A DNA stretch of 49,748 nt from Luteococcus sp052116585 (GCF_052116585.1 NZ_JBQKKT010000022.1:1-49748); one strand, 5' to 3'; shown: positions 15,784-24,465, numbered from the stretch's first letter. The notes: generated from the letters alone by a model not told the origin. Program-made: numbers and translations.

Positions 15784-17448
15784 ATGTTCTGCTACCAGTG
15801 CGAACAGACCGACCGGAGTGACAACCTGCTGCTGGGCTGCCACTCGCTCAAGGGCAACTGCGGCAAGGACGACCGCACAGCGACCCTCCAGGACATCCTG
15901 GTGACCCTCTGCGAGGGCATCGGCCAGTACGCCGTCAAGCTGCGCGAGCTGGGGCGGGCCGACGAGTCCTACGCCCACAAGGCCTCCTACTGGGTCTTCA
16001 CGACGCTCACCAATGTGAACTTCAACGCCACCAGCTTCCAGAAGATGATCGTCGAGGCAGCCGCACTGCGTGACGAGATGAAGCAGGCCTACGAGGCAGC
16101 CTGCGTCGAGGCAGGAGACGAGCCCGTCGAGCTGAGCGGTGCCGCCCAGTTCGTCCCCGCCACCGGCATGGCCGCGCTGCTGCGCCAGGCTCCCGAAGTG
16201 CGCGTCGACGCCAACATCGACGTGCTGGGAGCCGACGTCACCGGTGTGCGCAACCTGAACCTCTACGGCCTCAAGGGACTGTGCGCCTATGCGCACCACG
16301 CGCACGTGCTGGGCTATCGCACCGACGAGACCGACGCGGGCATCGAGAAGGCGCTGGCCTTCCTGGGGGACCCGGCCACGGACCTCGACACGCTGCTGGC
16401 CCACGCGCTGGAGATCGGCCAGCTCAACTTCAAGGTGATGGAGATGCTGGACGCCGCCAACACCGGCGTCTTCGGCACTCCCGTCCCCACCCAGGTGCGC
16501 GTGACCCCCGTCGAGGGCAAGGCGATCCTGGTGAGCGGTCACGACCTGGGCGACCTCGTCGGCATCCTCGAGGCCACCCAGGACACGGGCATCAATGTCT
16601 ACACCCACGGTGAGATGCTGCCCGCGCACGGCTACCCGGGCCTGAAGAAGTACCCGCACCTGGCCGGGAACTTCGGCAGTGCCTGGCAGAACCAGCACGA
16701 CGAGTTCGCCGCCTTCCCCGGTCCGATCGTGATGACGTCGAACTGCCTGATCGAACCCCAGCCCGCCTATCGCAACCGCATCTTCACCATGGGGCCGGTC
16801 GGCTGGCCCGGTGTGCGTCACCTGGAGCACAAGGACCTCGCGCTGGTGGTCAAGGCCGCGCAGGCCCTGCCCGGTTTCACCGTTACCGATCCCGAACGCA
16901 CCATCACCGTCGGCTTCGGTCACGACTCCGTTCTGTCCCACGCGGACGCCATCGTCGAGGCCGTCAAGGCCGGCGACATCAGCCGCTTCCTGGTGATCGG
17001 TGGCTGCGACGGAGCCAAGCCCGGGCGCAACTACTACACCGAGATCGCCGAGAAGTCCGGCGACGACACCATCCTGCTGACCATGGGCTGCAACAAGTTC
17101 CGGGTCAACGGCAAGGATTACGGCACGGTGGCCGGCCTGCCGCGCCTGCTCGACGTGGGCCAGTGCAATGACTCCTTCACCGCCGTCAAGATCGCCCTGG
17201 CCCTCGCCGAGGCCTTCGACTGCGGCGTCAATGACCTGCCGCTGAGCCTGTTCATCAGTTGGTTCGAGCAGAAGGCCGCCGCCGTGCTGCTCACCCTGCT
17301 GGCCCTGGACATCAAGCACATCCGTCTGGGCCCGACGCTGCCGGCCTTCCTCACCCCGGCCGTCGTCGACGTTCTGGTGGAGAAGTTCGCGCTCAAGCCG
17401 CTGGGCGATCCCACCGAGGACCTCCAGCTGGCGATGGCGGGCGCATGA
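15784..17448 (+). CDS. hcp: Hydroxylamine reductase / hybrid cluster protein Hcp
   Basis: Hcp is a cytoplasmic iron-sulfur protein that reduces nitric oxide and hydroxylamine under anaerobic nitrosative stress. The 554-residue protein starts MFCYQCEQT. Its N-terminal cluster cysteines are C3, C6, C19 and C26, a C-x2-C-x12-C-x6-C spacing close to the class II pattern of E. coli (one residue longer between C6 and C19). Hybrid-cluster ligand segments are present: SNCLIEP, IGGCDGAKPGR, TMGCNKFR and DVGQCNDSF. ATG 15784 is fixed by the family start. It overlaps the reductase gene by ATGA, forming an operon. Confidence 0.97.
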   Translation: MFCYQCEQTDRSDNLLLGCHSLKGNCGKDDRTATLQDILVTLCEGIGQYAVKLRELGRADESYAHKASYWVFTTLTNVNFNATSFQKMIVEAAALRDEMKQAYEAACVEAGDEPVELSGAAQFVPATGMAALLRQAPEVRVDANIDVLGADVTGVRNLNLYGLKGLCAYAHHAHVLGYRTDETDAGIEKALAFLGDPATDLDTLLAHALEIGQLNFKVMEMLDAANTGVFGTPVPTQVRVTPVEGKAILVSGHDLGDLVGILEATQDTGINVYTHGEMLPAHGYPGLKKYPHLAGNFGSAWQNQHDEFAAFPGPIVMTSNCLIEPQPAYRNRIFTMGPVGWPGVRHLEHKDLALVVKAAQALPGFTVTDPERTITVGFGHDSVLSHADAIVEAVKAGDISRFLVIGGCDGAKPGRNYYTEIAEKSGDDTILLTMGCNKFRVNGKDYGTVAGLPRLLDVGQCNDSFTAVKIALALAEAFDCGVNDLPLSLFISWFEQKAAAVLLTLLALDIKHIRLGPTLPAFLTPAVVDVLVEKFALKPLGDPTEDLQLAMAGA

Positions 17449-18503
17449 GTTGCCAGGTGCGGTTGGTCACCACCGACGGTGACGAACGCGTCGTGACGGC
17501 CGAGGCAGGCCAGTCCGTGGTGGAGGCCGCCAAACAGGCCGACATCATCCTGCCCTCGCTGTGCGGGAAGGGAACCTGTGGTACCTGCGTGGCGCAGGTC
17601 ACCGCGGGTGAGTACACGCTGCGCCCCTTCGAGGACGACGCGCTGGGATCCAGCGCCCCGGAGGGGTCGGCCCTGATGTGCTGCGCCGAGCCCACCAGCG
17701 ACCTGGACGTGGTGCTGCCCTTTGACTCGTCGCGGCTGATCGAGCAGGCCCCCGCTGAGCGCGAGGCCGTCATCACCAGCATTGAGCGGCTCACTGCGCA
17801 CATCGTGAAGCTCACGATGACCCTGGTGGAGGACGAGGTGACCGGATCGGCCGCCGAGTTCGAGGCGGGGCAGTACATGCAGCTGCGGGTTCCGGGACGG
17901 GCAGACCTGCGGGCGTATTCGATGAGCAATGTCTCCAACTGGGACGGCACGCTCGAGTTCCTCATCCACATCCGGGAGGGTGGCCTGTTCTCCACCTATC
18001 TGGACCAGCAGGCCCGCGAGGGTGACGTGCTGGAGCTGGTGGGGCCACAAGGCACCTTCGGGCTGGAGGAGAACGGAATGCGGCCGCGCTGGTTCATCGG
18101 CGGTGGCTGCGGCCTGGCGCCGCTGCTCAGCATGCTGCGTCGGATGGCCGAGTGGGGCGACCCACAGGAGACCCGACTGGTGCTGGGCGTCAACACCGCC
18201 GCCGACCTCTTTGGCGCTGACGAGATCGGCGAACTGGTTGACCAGATGCCGGAGCTGTCCGTCACGGTCGCTGTCTGGCATCCCGACGGCGACGTCACCG
18301 CCCAGGATGAGCGGTTCGAGTACGTGGAGGGCTCCGCCGTCGACGTTCTCCGCAACGGTCTGGGCAGTATCGACGACGAGGAGCAGGTGCCCGACATCTA
18401 CGTGTGCGGCCCGCCCGGGATGGTGACGGCGTTGGAAGAGGTCACCACCACCGCCGGCGTCGCCCCGGAACGCGTGCACACCGAACGGATCAGTGCCAAC
18501 TGA
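17445..18503 (+). CDS. NADH oxidoreductase for Hcp, N-terminal 2Fe-2S ferredoxin fused to FAD/NAD reductase
   Basis: The 352-residue protein passes electrons from NADH through FAD and a [2Fe-2S] centre, most likely to Hcp. Domain order is: plant-type ferredoxin (residues 1-90, C40, C45, C48 and C79 or C80), FAD domain (about 105-205, with RAYSMSN binding FAD), then NAD domain (GGGCGLAPLLSMLRRM and YVCGPPGM). This order is like BenC or phenol hydroxylase reductases, whereas E. coli Hcr carries the ferredoxin at the C-terminus. Translational coupling with hcp supports the partnership. Confidence 0.9.
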   Translation: MSCQVRLVTTDGDERVVTAEAGQSVVEAAKQADIILPSLCGKGTCGTCVAQVTAGEYTLRPFEDDALGSSAPEGSALMCCAEPTSDLDVVLPFDSSRLIEQAPAEREAVITSIERLTAHIVKLTMTLVEDEVTGSAAEFEAGQYMQLRVPGRADLRAYSMSNVSNWDGTLEFLIHIREGGLFSTYLDQQAREGDVLELVGPQGTFGLEENGMRPRWFIGGGCGLAPLLSMLRRMAEWGDPQETRLVLGVNTAADLFGADEIGELVDQMPELSVTVAVWHPDGDVTAQDERFEYVEGSAVDVLRNGLGSIDDEEQVPDIYVCGPPGMVTALEEVTTTAGVAPERVHTERISAN

Positions 18504-18545
18504 TCCCACCAGAACCCCTGCTGGTCGCAGCAGGACTCATCGATC

Positions 18546-18572
18546 GGCCCGCCACCGCCACAGTGGCGGGCC
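18546..18572 (+). terminator. Stem-loop after the hcp operon
   Basis: A perfect 10-base stem (GGCCCGCCAC and GTGGCGGGCC) with a seven-base loop lies 43 bases after the reductase stop. No T-run follows, so termination may be inefficient or factor-dependent. Confidence 0.6.
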
Positions 18573-18574
18573 GG

Positions 18575-18659
18575 TTGGGTTCCCAGGGGCGCTTGGGTTC
18601 CCAGGGCCTTTGGTTTCTCCGGGCCTTTGGGTTCTCGGGGCGCTGGGGTTTGGCGCTGG
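18575..18659. repeat. Five imperfect tandem repeats of about 17 bases
   Basis: The units read TTGGGTTCCCAGGGGCGC, TTGGGTTCCCAGGGCCTT, TGGTTTCTCCGGGCCTT, TGGGTTCTCGGGGCGC and TGGGGTTTGGCGC. They fill the gap between the convergent hcp operon and radA and alternate between GGGGCGC and GGGCCTT endings. No function is apparent. Confidence 0.6.
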
Positions 18660-18675
18660 TCGGCCCCCCCGAGTG

Positions 18676-20064
18676 TCAGCCCCGCGGCTGACGCTTCAGC
18701 CCCAGCACCGCCAGGGCCTCGACCACATTGGCCACCTCCACCACCTTCAGGCCACCCAGATTCGGCACCTTCTGCGTGGTGTCTCGCGACCTGGCCGGGA
18801 CGATGGCCAGCTCGAATCCCAGCCGACCGGCCTCCTGCAGGCGACGTTCCAGGCCCGGGGTGCGGCGCAGATCACCGGCCAGGCCCACCTCGCCGACCGC
18901 GAGCACCCGCTTGGGGAAGTTGACCCCGAGCTGACCGGAAGCCACCGCCACCGCGATCGCCAGGTCAGCACAGGGATCGGCCACCTTGGCCCCGCCGACG
19001 GTGGCGACGTAGACATCCTTGGAGGACAGGCCGATGCGGGCCTTCGTCTCCAGCACCGCCAGGATCATCGCCACCCGGGAGCTCTCCACACCATTGGTGG
19101 TGCGGCGGGGATTCTTCTCGTTCGGAGACGGCGCCACCAGCGCCTGCACCTCTGCCAGCAGCGGTCGGCGACCCTCCATGGTCACCGTGACGCAAGTGCC
19201 AGGGACCGGCTCCTCGTGATGGGTGGTGAACAGCCCCGACGGGTCCGGCACCTCCACGATGCCCTTCTCGCTCATCTCGAAACAGCCCACTTCGTCTGCG
19301 GGGCCGAACCTGTTCTTGGCCGCGCGCACCATGCGGAAGCCGGAGTGGCGATCGCCCTCGAAGTTCAGCACCACGTCCACCAGGTGCTCCATGGTACGGG
19401 GACCCGCGATGTTGCCGTCCTTGGTGACATGGCCGACGATCACCACGGCCATCCCGCGGCGCTTGGCCACCCGGACCAGGGCAGCGGTCACCTCACGCAC
19501 CTGGCTGACTCCGCCCGGTGCGCCATCGGCCTGGGCCGTCCCGACCGTCTGCACGGAGTCGAGCACCAGCAGGCTGGGTTCCACCTCCTCGATGTGGCCC
19601 AGCACGGTGCCCAGGTCATTCTCCGCCGCCAGGAAGAGCTCGTCGGCCAAGGCATTCGTCCGCCCCGCCCGCAGCCGTACCTGCGCCGCGGACTCCTCAC
19701 CGGTGACGTACAGGGTGCGCTCACCGCTGGCTGCCCACTTGGCCGCGACCTCCAGCAGCAGGGTCGACTTGCCGACCCCCGGCTCACCGGCCAACAGGGC
19801 CACCACACCGGGCACCAGACCCCCACCCAGGACCCGGTCCAGCTCGCCGATGCCGGTCAACCGTCGCGTGGTGGTGTTCAAGGGAACCTGGCCGATGGGA
19901 ACCGCCTTCGCGACCGGCACCTGCGAGGTGACCTCGGCAAGTTTGGGCGCGCCTCGTTCCGCCACGCTGCCCCAGGCCTGGCACTCGCCGCACTTGCCCA
20001 CCCAGCGCACCGAGGTCCAGCCGCACTCGGTGCAGACCCACGCATCTTCCTTCGTCTTTGCCAC
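18676..20064 (-). CDS. radA: DNA repair protein RadA
   Basis: RadA is a RecA-like, hexameric ATPase that drives branch migration in homologous recombination. The 462-residue protein has the C4 zinc finger (C11, C14, C25, C28), Walker A GEPGVGKS at 93-100, the RadA-specific KNRFG at 250-254 and a C-terminal Lon-like domain (from about residue 345, SSKDVYVATVGG). The GTG at 20064 gives MAKTKEDAWVCTECGW, the normal RadA N-terminus, and has TAGGGT 7 bases upstream; the ATG two codons earlier would sit only one base after that hexamer. It is read in the same direction as disA but is separated from it by the hcp operon. Confidence 0.97.
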   Translation of the reverse strand: MAKTKEDAWVCTECGWTSVRWVGKCGECQAWGSVAERGAPKLAEVTSQVPVAKAVPIGQVPLNTTTRRLTGIGELDRVLGGGLVPGVVALLAGEPGVGKSTLLLEVAAKWAASGERTLYVTGEESAAQVRLRAGRTNALADELFLAAENDLGTVLGHIEEVEPSLLVLDSVQTVGTAQADGAPGGVSQVREVTAALVRVAKRRGMAVVIVGHVTKDGNIAGPRTMEHLVDVVLNFEGDRHSGFRMVRAAKNRFGPADEVGCFEMSEKGIVEVPDPSGLFTTHHEEPVPGTCVTVTMEGRRPLLAEVQALVAPSPNEKNPRRTTNGVESSRVAMILAVLETKARIGLSSKDVYVATVGGAKVADPCADLAIAVAVASGQLGVNFPKRVLAVGEVGLAGDLRRTPGLERRLQEAGRLGFELAIVPARSRDTTQKVPNLGGLKVVEVANVVEALAVLGLKRQPRG

Positions 20065-20071
20065 GTGCATG

Positions 20072-20077
20072 ACCCTA
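20072..20077 (-). promoter_or_regulatory. Leaderless-type -10 element (TAGGGT) of radA
   Basis: TAGGGT on the minus strand, 7 bases from the GTG at 20064, decides between the GTG and the ATG two codons earlier. Confidence 0.6.
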
Positions 20078-20091
20078 GGGGAGGGCTCCGA

Positions 20092-20126
20092 CAAAAAATC
20101 GGCGCGGCCCGTTGGGCCGCGCCGAT
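20092..20126 (-). terminator. Rho-independent terminator of the VOC gene
   Basis: On the minus strand a perfect 13-base stem (ATCGGCGCGGCCC and its complement, three-base loop) is followed directly by six T. It stands between the VOC gene and the radA promoter and is among the clearest terminators in the window. Confidence 0.92.
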
Positions 20127-20142
20127 CAGGGGTCTCGGTGGG

Positions 20143-20781
20143 TCAGATCCGCACGATGCCCTTGTTCGGGGTGTCGAAGGTCACCACGTCGATGCCCGGC
20201 TGGCCATTGGGGGCGGTGAAGTTGAGCTTCACGCCGTCGAACTCGTCGCCCAGCTCGATGCCCATCCAGTCCTCGATCCGGGGACGCGAGCCGGCGATGT
20301 CCATGCCCACCACATCAATGTCACCATTCAGCGCGGCCGGCAGCACCGAGTGCTCCGACTCCCACTTGAGGAAGTAGGGCAGTTGGGGATCGGCCATCAG
20401 CCCCTTGATGCCGATCTGCTTCCACTCCAGCAGGCGGCCATCGGGGAAGTGGCGCGAACCCTCCACCGCGGAGCGGTCCAGACGCTTCTCGTAGGGGGCC
20501 AGGTCATCGACGGAGACCACCCAGCCCAACCAGCCGCCGCCCATTTCGGTGCGAGCGCGCACGGCCTGGCCGAAGAGCGCCTTGTCGGCTGCGGGGTGCT
20601 CCAGCACCTCGACGACCTCCAGGTAACGATCGTCGGCCAGCGGGAGGATGTGATTGCGGGTGCCGAACCGCGGGTGGAACCCGCCATCCTTGAACTCCGC
20701 TCCGAGCAGCTCACCGAGCCGCTCCGCCTCCGCCTTGAGGCCGTTGGGTCCAGCTGCGAACACGAGATGGTCGACATGCAT
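20143..20781 (-). CDS. VOC (glyoxalase-like) family protein
   Basis: This 212-residue protein has the vicinal oxygen chelate fold of the Glyoxalase_3-like group: MHVDHLVFAAGPNGLKAEAERLGELLG at the start (metal-ligand H4), RNHILPLADDRYLEVVEVLEHP in the middle, and a second half starting near MADPQLPYFLKWES. The reaction is unknown; the superfamily includes dioxygenases, isomerases and binding proteins. The start is ATG 20781, with a weak CAGAAT hexamer 6 bases upstream; the 23-residue in-frame extension is not typical of the family. It has its own terminator and so forms a single-gene unit. Confidence 0.87.
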   Translation of the reverse strand: MHVDHLVFAAGPNGLKAEAERLGELLGAEFKDGGFHPRFGTRNHILPLADDRYLEVVEVLEHPAADKALFGQAVRARTEMGGGWLGWVVSVDDLAPYEKRLDRSAVEGSRHFPDGRLLEWKQIGIKGLMADPQLPYFLKWESEHSVLPAALNGDIDVVGMDIAGSRPRIEDWMGIELGDEFDGVKLNFTAPNGQPGIDVVTFDTPNKGIVRI

Positions 20782-20880
20782 GACCACATTCTGTACGGCG
20801 CAGCCCTCGATCACGAAACCGGGGGCTTCAAACGACGCTGACCAGCGCAAATGATCACAACAGCCGGTGAGGTGGGTTCA

Positions 20881-21672
20881 TCACCCACGCGTGGCCGGCG
20901 GGCTGGCAGGGTGCCGGGAGGGGCCCGTCGACAGGTGTTCCTCCGCAAGCCGACAGAGTTCCTCGTACGCGGGCAAGCCCATCAGCTCCACCAGCTCGTC
21001 GCGCGACGAGAGGTAGAGCGGCTGGTTGCCCACGTGGGCCTCGGGATTCGACGTGCAGTACCAGTCCAGGTCGGCTCCGCCGGCACCCCAGCCATCGCGG
21101 GTGTACTCGCCGATGGTGATCTCCAGCCACGGACTTCCGTCCGCGTGCTCCATGTGCCGATAGGTCCGGCGCAGCGGCAGCTGCCAGCACACGTCGGGCT
21201 TGGTGGTGATGTGGCTGATCCCCTCGCGCATGGCCAGTCCGTGGAGGGCGCATCCCTGCCCGCCGGGGAAATCGGGGCGGTTGGCGAAGACACAGACGCC
21301 ATCCAGCACCCGCGTCTTGCGGCCGGGCAGGGCATCCTCGTCGTCCTCGTCCGGCTCATGGTCGGGGTCGTCGATGGCCCAGTCGTCCTTGGCGCGGTCG
21401 TGGTTCTGCCAGGTCTCGGGGGTCAGGCGCGCGACGTGGTCCGCCACCCGCTCCTCGTCGGCCGGTTCGCTGAAGTGGGCGCCCAGCACGCAGCAGCCGT
21501 CGTCGGGCCGCGCCGAGTGGATTCCCCGACACCCGGCGCCAAAGGTGCAGGTGTAGTTGGACGTCAGCCACGTCAGGTCACAGCGCAGCAGCTGCTGCGG
21601 GTCGGCAGGGTCCCAGAACTCCACCCAGGTGCGGGGGAATGGGCGCTTGATCTCGACATCGACGGGGCTCAC
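20881..21672 (-). CDS. Cysteine-rich conserved hypothetical protein
   Basis: This 263-residue soluble protein has clustered cysteines: C31, C42, C48, C60 and C61, then C127, C141 and C162, with more near the C-terminus. The spacing CxxxxxxxxxxCxxxxxC...CC and the later C...C pairs suggest a bound metal or iron-sulfur cluster, somewhat like YkgJ or DUF3109 proteins, but I cannot assign a family firmly. A very acidic loop (DDPDHEPDEDDEDA) interrupts the middle. The GTG at 21672 has TAGGGT 6 bases upstream. It is divergent from the sugar isomerase-like gene. Confidence 0.75.
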   Translation of the reverse strand: MSPVDVEIKRPFPRTWVEFWDPADPQQLLRCDLTWLTSNYTCTFGAGCRGIHSARPDDGCCVLGAHFSEPADEERVADHVARLTPETWQNHDRAKDDWAIDDPDHEPDEDDEDALPGRKTRVLDGVCVFANRPDFPGGQGCALHGLAMREGISHITTKPDVCWQLPLRRTYRHMEHADGSPWLEITIGEYTRDGWGAGGADLDWYCTSNPEAHVGNQPLYLSSRDELVELMGLPAYEELCRLAEEHLSTGPSRHPASPPATRG

Positions 21673-21678
21673 GGCGGC

Positions 21679-21684
21679 ACCCTA
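21679..21684 (-). promoter_or_regulatory. Leaderless-type -10 element (TAGGGT) of the cysteine-rich gene
   Basis: TAGGGT on the minus strand is 6 bases from the GTG at 21672. It forms a divergent pair with the element at 21766-21771. Confidence 0.6.
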
Positions 21685-21765
21685 CCGGCCGAGTGCGAAT
21701 GCCTCGGGGACGAGTGCGACGAATGTCCCGGGACCGGACTGCGGGCGACTGTCAGCGGCAGGGGC

Positions 21766-21771
21766 TAGTTT
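21766..21771 (+). promoter_or_regulatory. Leaderless-type -10 element (TAGTTT) of the isomerase-like gene
   Basis: TAGTTT is followed by six bases and the GTG at 21778. Confidence 0.6.
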
Positions 21772-21777
21772 GGACTC

Positions 21778-22647
21778 GTGGAAGCCAGCAGCGAAGGTAT
21801 CAAGCCCCCCGCGGGGACCAGCCCGGCCAAGGTCGGCCTGTCCACCAGCTCGGTCTATCCCGAGTCCACCGCCTCCGGTTTCGAGGTGGCAGCCGCCCTC
21901 GGGTGGGACGGCGTGGAGGTGATGGTGGGCATCGATCCGATCGCCGCGGACATCGACCGGGTGGAGGCCCTGCGTGACTACCACCAGGTGCCGGTGCTCT
22001 CCATCCATGCCCCGACGCTGCTGGTGACCCAGGCCACGTGGGGCACCGACCCCTGGGAGAAGCTGGAGCGTTCTGCCGAGGCTGCGGTGCGACTGGGGGC
22101 CGATGTGGTGGTGGTCCACCCGCCCTTCCGGTGGCAGGCGAACTATGCGCGGACCTTCGTGGAGGGGATCCGGCGTCTGAACCAGCAGACCGGCGTCACC
22201 TTCGCCGTCGAGAACATGTATCCGTGGCGGACCCCGGGAACGCCCTTCCAGGCCTATGTTCCCAGCTGGGATCCCACGGAGATGGGCTATGAGCACTTGA
22301 CGCTGGACCTCTCCCATGCCAGCACCGCCAAGAAGCGCTCCCTCGACTACGTGGAGGAGTGGGGGCCGCGGCTGCGGCATGTCCACATCACCGACGGCGG
22401 CGGGTCCCTCAAGGACGAGCACCTGCTGCCGGGGGAGGGTGACCAGGAGGCCTTCGAGGTGCTGCACCGTCTGGCCGGGCGTGCCTTCGCGGGGCACGTG
22501 GTGCTGGAGGTCAACACGCGCAAGGCCGGTTCACGGGCCGAACGTGAGGAGATCCTGGCGAAGTGCCTGGCCGATCTGCGTTTCCATCTGGGGCAAACCG
22601 ATGGCATGCGCCGATCCGGTGCGCAGGACGGGGTGGGCGATGAGTGA
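21778..22647 (+). CDS. Sugar phosphate isomerase/epimerase-like TIM-barrel protein
   Basis: The 289-residue protein has the xylose isomerase-like (AP endonuclease 2) barrel. Strand-end motifs that usually bind a divalent metal are visible: GWDGVEVMV, VPVLSIHAPT, VVVHPPFRWQ, FAVENMYPW, LTLDLSHAS and RHVHITDGGG, then VVLEVNTRK. The substrate is not known. A homologue stands upstream of proC in Mycobacterium tuberculosis (Rv0498), which I recall from memory and which fits this neighbourhood. The C-terminal end overlaps the proline dehydrogenase start by 8 bases. Confidence 0.87.
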   Translation: MEASSEGIKPPAGTSPAKVGLSTSSVYPESTASGFEVAAALGWDGVEVMVGIDPIAADIDRVEALRDYHQVPVLSIHAPTLLVTQATWGTDPWEKLERSAEAAVRLGADVVVVHPPFRWQANYARTFVEGIRRLNQQTGVTFAVENMYPWRTPGTPFQAYVPSWDPTEMGYEHLTLDLSHASTAKKRSLDYVEEWGPRLRHVHITDGGGSLKDEHLLPGEGDQEAFEVLHRLAGRAFAGHVVLEVNTRKAGSRAEREEILAKCLADLRFHLGQTDGMRRSGAQDGVGDE

Positions 22648-23602
22648 TCGGGAGTACACCCGACCCTTCGGAACGTGGAGTGCGCTGCTCAAGAGGGCCG
22701 GGGAATCGGAGCGAACCCGGCGACTGGTGACGGGCACCCCCGCGGCGCGGGAAGTGGCCCGCCGCTTCGTCGCGGCCGAGACCACCGACGCGGCGCTGGA
22801 CCTGGTGGCCGCCAACCGGGACAAGGGGCTGTTGTCCACCGTGGAGCTGCTCCTGCCCGCGGCCACGGATGTCGATACCGCGCGCGGCGCTGCCCGTGCC
22901 CAGTCCGACGTGCTGGCTCGGGTGGGCGAACTGGGGCTGGGCCCGCAGGTGGAGCTGACCGTTGCCCCCGCCACCCTGGGACAGGGGATTGTCCGGGACG
23001 GCCACCAGATCAGCACGGATCTGCTCGACGAGGTGTGCCGCGCAGCTGACAATGCCGGGGCCCGGGTGACCCTGGACCTGGCCGACCACACCACCACGGA
23101 CGACACCTTCGCCACGTTCACCGAACTGCATCAGGACCACCCGCAGCTGGGTGTGACCGTGCAGGCGCAGTTGCGGCGCAGCCTGGCGGACAGCCGCTGG
23201 CTGTCGGGAATCCCGGCGCGCGTCCGGCTCTGCAAGGGGGCCTATTCGGAGCCGCGCTCGATCAGCTACGACGACCACGACGACATCGCGGAGAACTACC
23301 TCTCCTGTCTGAACCTGCTGATGGCGGGGCGCGGCTATCCGATGGTCGCCACCCACGATCCCGATCTGGTGCAGGCCGCCGATGACCTGGCCTTCGTCCA
23401 CAACCGTCGCTCGAGTGACTACGAGATCCAGATGTACCACGGGGTCCGCCCCTGGGAGCACCGGCGTCTGGCGGACACTGGCCACGCCGTGCGCGTGCAC
23501 CTGCCGGTGGGGGAGGACTGGTACGCCTACTTCGCCCAGCGAATCTCGGAGCGGCCCGCCAATGTGATGCCGCTGCTGCGGGCGCTGGTGACGCGTCGGT
23601 GA
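22640..23602 (+). CDS. Proline dehydrogenase (PRODH domain, monofunctional)
   Basis: This 320-residue FAD enzyme oxidises proline to pyrroline-5-carboxylate, the first step of proline catabolism. Signs of the PRODH barrel are VTLDLADHTTTDDTF, GVTVQAQLRRSLADS, ARVRLCKGAYSEPRS (the KGAY substrate lysine segment), MVATHDPDLV, and DYEIQMYHGVRP with the arginine that binds the carboxylate. It lacks the aldehyde dehydrogenase half of PutA. ATG 22640 overlaps the upstream gene, and its stop overlaps the next start, so translation is coupled. Together with proC downstream it can run proline metabolism in both directions. Confidence 0.93.
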   Translation: MSDREYTRPFGTWSALLKRAGESERTRRLVTGTPAAREVARRFVAAETTDAALDLVAANRDKGLLSTVELLLPAATDVDTARGAARAQSDVLARVGELGLGPQVELTVAPATLGQGIVRDGHQISTDLLDEVCRAADNAGARVTLDLADHTTTDDTFATFTELHQDHPQLGVTVQAQLRRSLADSRWLSGIPARVRLCKGAYSEPRSISYDDHDDIAENYLSCLNLLMAGRGYPMVATHDPDLVQAADDLAFVHNRRSSDYEIQMYHGVRPWEHRRLADTGHAVRVHLPVGEDWYAYFAQRISERPANVMPLLRALVTRR

Positions 23603-24423
23603 ACCGAACCTCCGGCCGGGCGACGGGGGCGCCGGACCCGTCCGGACGGGCCAGCGGACTGCCGCGGCCGCTGCGCCAACTTCTCCTGCTCGAGGTGCTC
23701 CTCCTTCTGGGCGTCTGTCTGGGGCGCTCGGCCATCTACTCGATCCTGCGCATCATCGAGCGGATGACCCGGCCGGAACCCCTGGGGCAGCAGTCGAGCA
23801 GCCTGAACCAGGCCGCGACGCGAGATCGGGCCTGGCTCAACGCCCTCTTCCAGCTGGCCGACGTCGCCTTCCTCGCCGTGCCAGCCGGCCTGGCCCTCTA
23901 CCTGCTGCACTCGGTGGCGCAACCCCGCCTGGGAGCGGTCCGGGCGGCCGGGCTGCAGCTCGACCGGTGGCGGTCAGACCTGGCCTGGGGATTCGGCATC
24001 TTTGCCGCCGTGGGCATTCCCGGGCTCGCGCTCTACATCGGTGCCAAGGAGCTGGGCCTCAACACCACCGTCCAGGCGGCGGGGCTGGGCACCGACTGGT
24101 GGGTGGTGCCGCTGCTGGTGGCATCGGCCGCTGGCAACGCGGTGCTGGAGGAGGTGGTGATGATCGGCTACCTGTTCACCCGCCTGGACCAGGCGCGGTG
24201 GCGGCCCTGGCTGGTGCTGGTGACCGCTGCGCTGGTGCGGGGCAGTTATCACCTCTACCAGGGCTTCGGGGGCTTCGTCGGCAACCTCGTGATGGGCCTG
24301 GGCTTCGGGCTGTGGTTCCGCCGCACGGGCCGCCTCTGGCCGTTGGTCCTGGCGCACTTCCTGCTCGATGTGGCCAGTTTCGTGGGGTACGCCTTCCTCG
24401 CGGGGCGAGTCTCCTGGCTCTGA
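23599..24423 (+). CDS. CPBP family intramembrane metalloprotease-like protein
   Basis: The 274-residue membrane protein has about 7-8 helices and the CPBP (Abi/CAAX protease-like) motifs. These are NAVLEEVVMIGYLFTRL with the paired glutamates, LVRGSYHLYQGFGGFVGNLVMGL with the conserved His, and VLAHFLLDVASFVG with the third His motif. The family includes prenyl-protein proteases and bacteriocin self-immunity proteins; the role here is unknown. The GTG at 23599 overlaps the proline dehydrogenase stop by GTGA. It ends 54 bases before asd, which has its own promoter. Confidence 0.88.
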   Translation: MNRTSGRATGAPDPSGRASGLPRPLRQLLLLEVLLLLGVCLGRSAIYSILRIIERMTRPEPLGQQSSSLNQAATRDRAWLNALFQLADVAFLAVPAGLALYLLHSVAQPRLGAVRAAGLQLDRWRSDLAWGFGIFAAVGIPGLALYIGAKELGLNTTVQAAGLGTDWWVVPLLVASAAGNAVLEEVVMIGYLFTRLDQARWRPWLVLVTAALVRGSYHLYQGFGGFVGNLVMGLGFGLWFRRTGRLWPLVLAHFLLDVASFVGYAFLAGRVSWL

Positions 24424-24465
24424 GTCGTCCGGTGGGACGAACCCTTGCGCCACCGTGACAGCCCG

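Noticed and set aside
18493..20841. 782-codon frame opposite radA and the VOC gene
   Set aside because: RadA motifs on the other strand are decisive, and the frame crosses a terminator and two gene boundaries.
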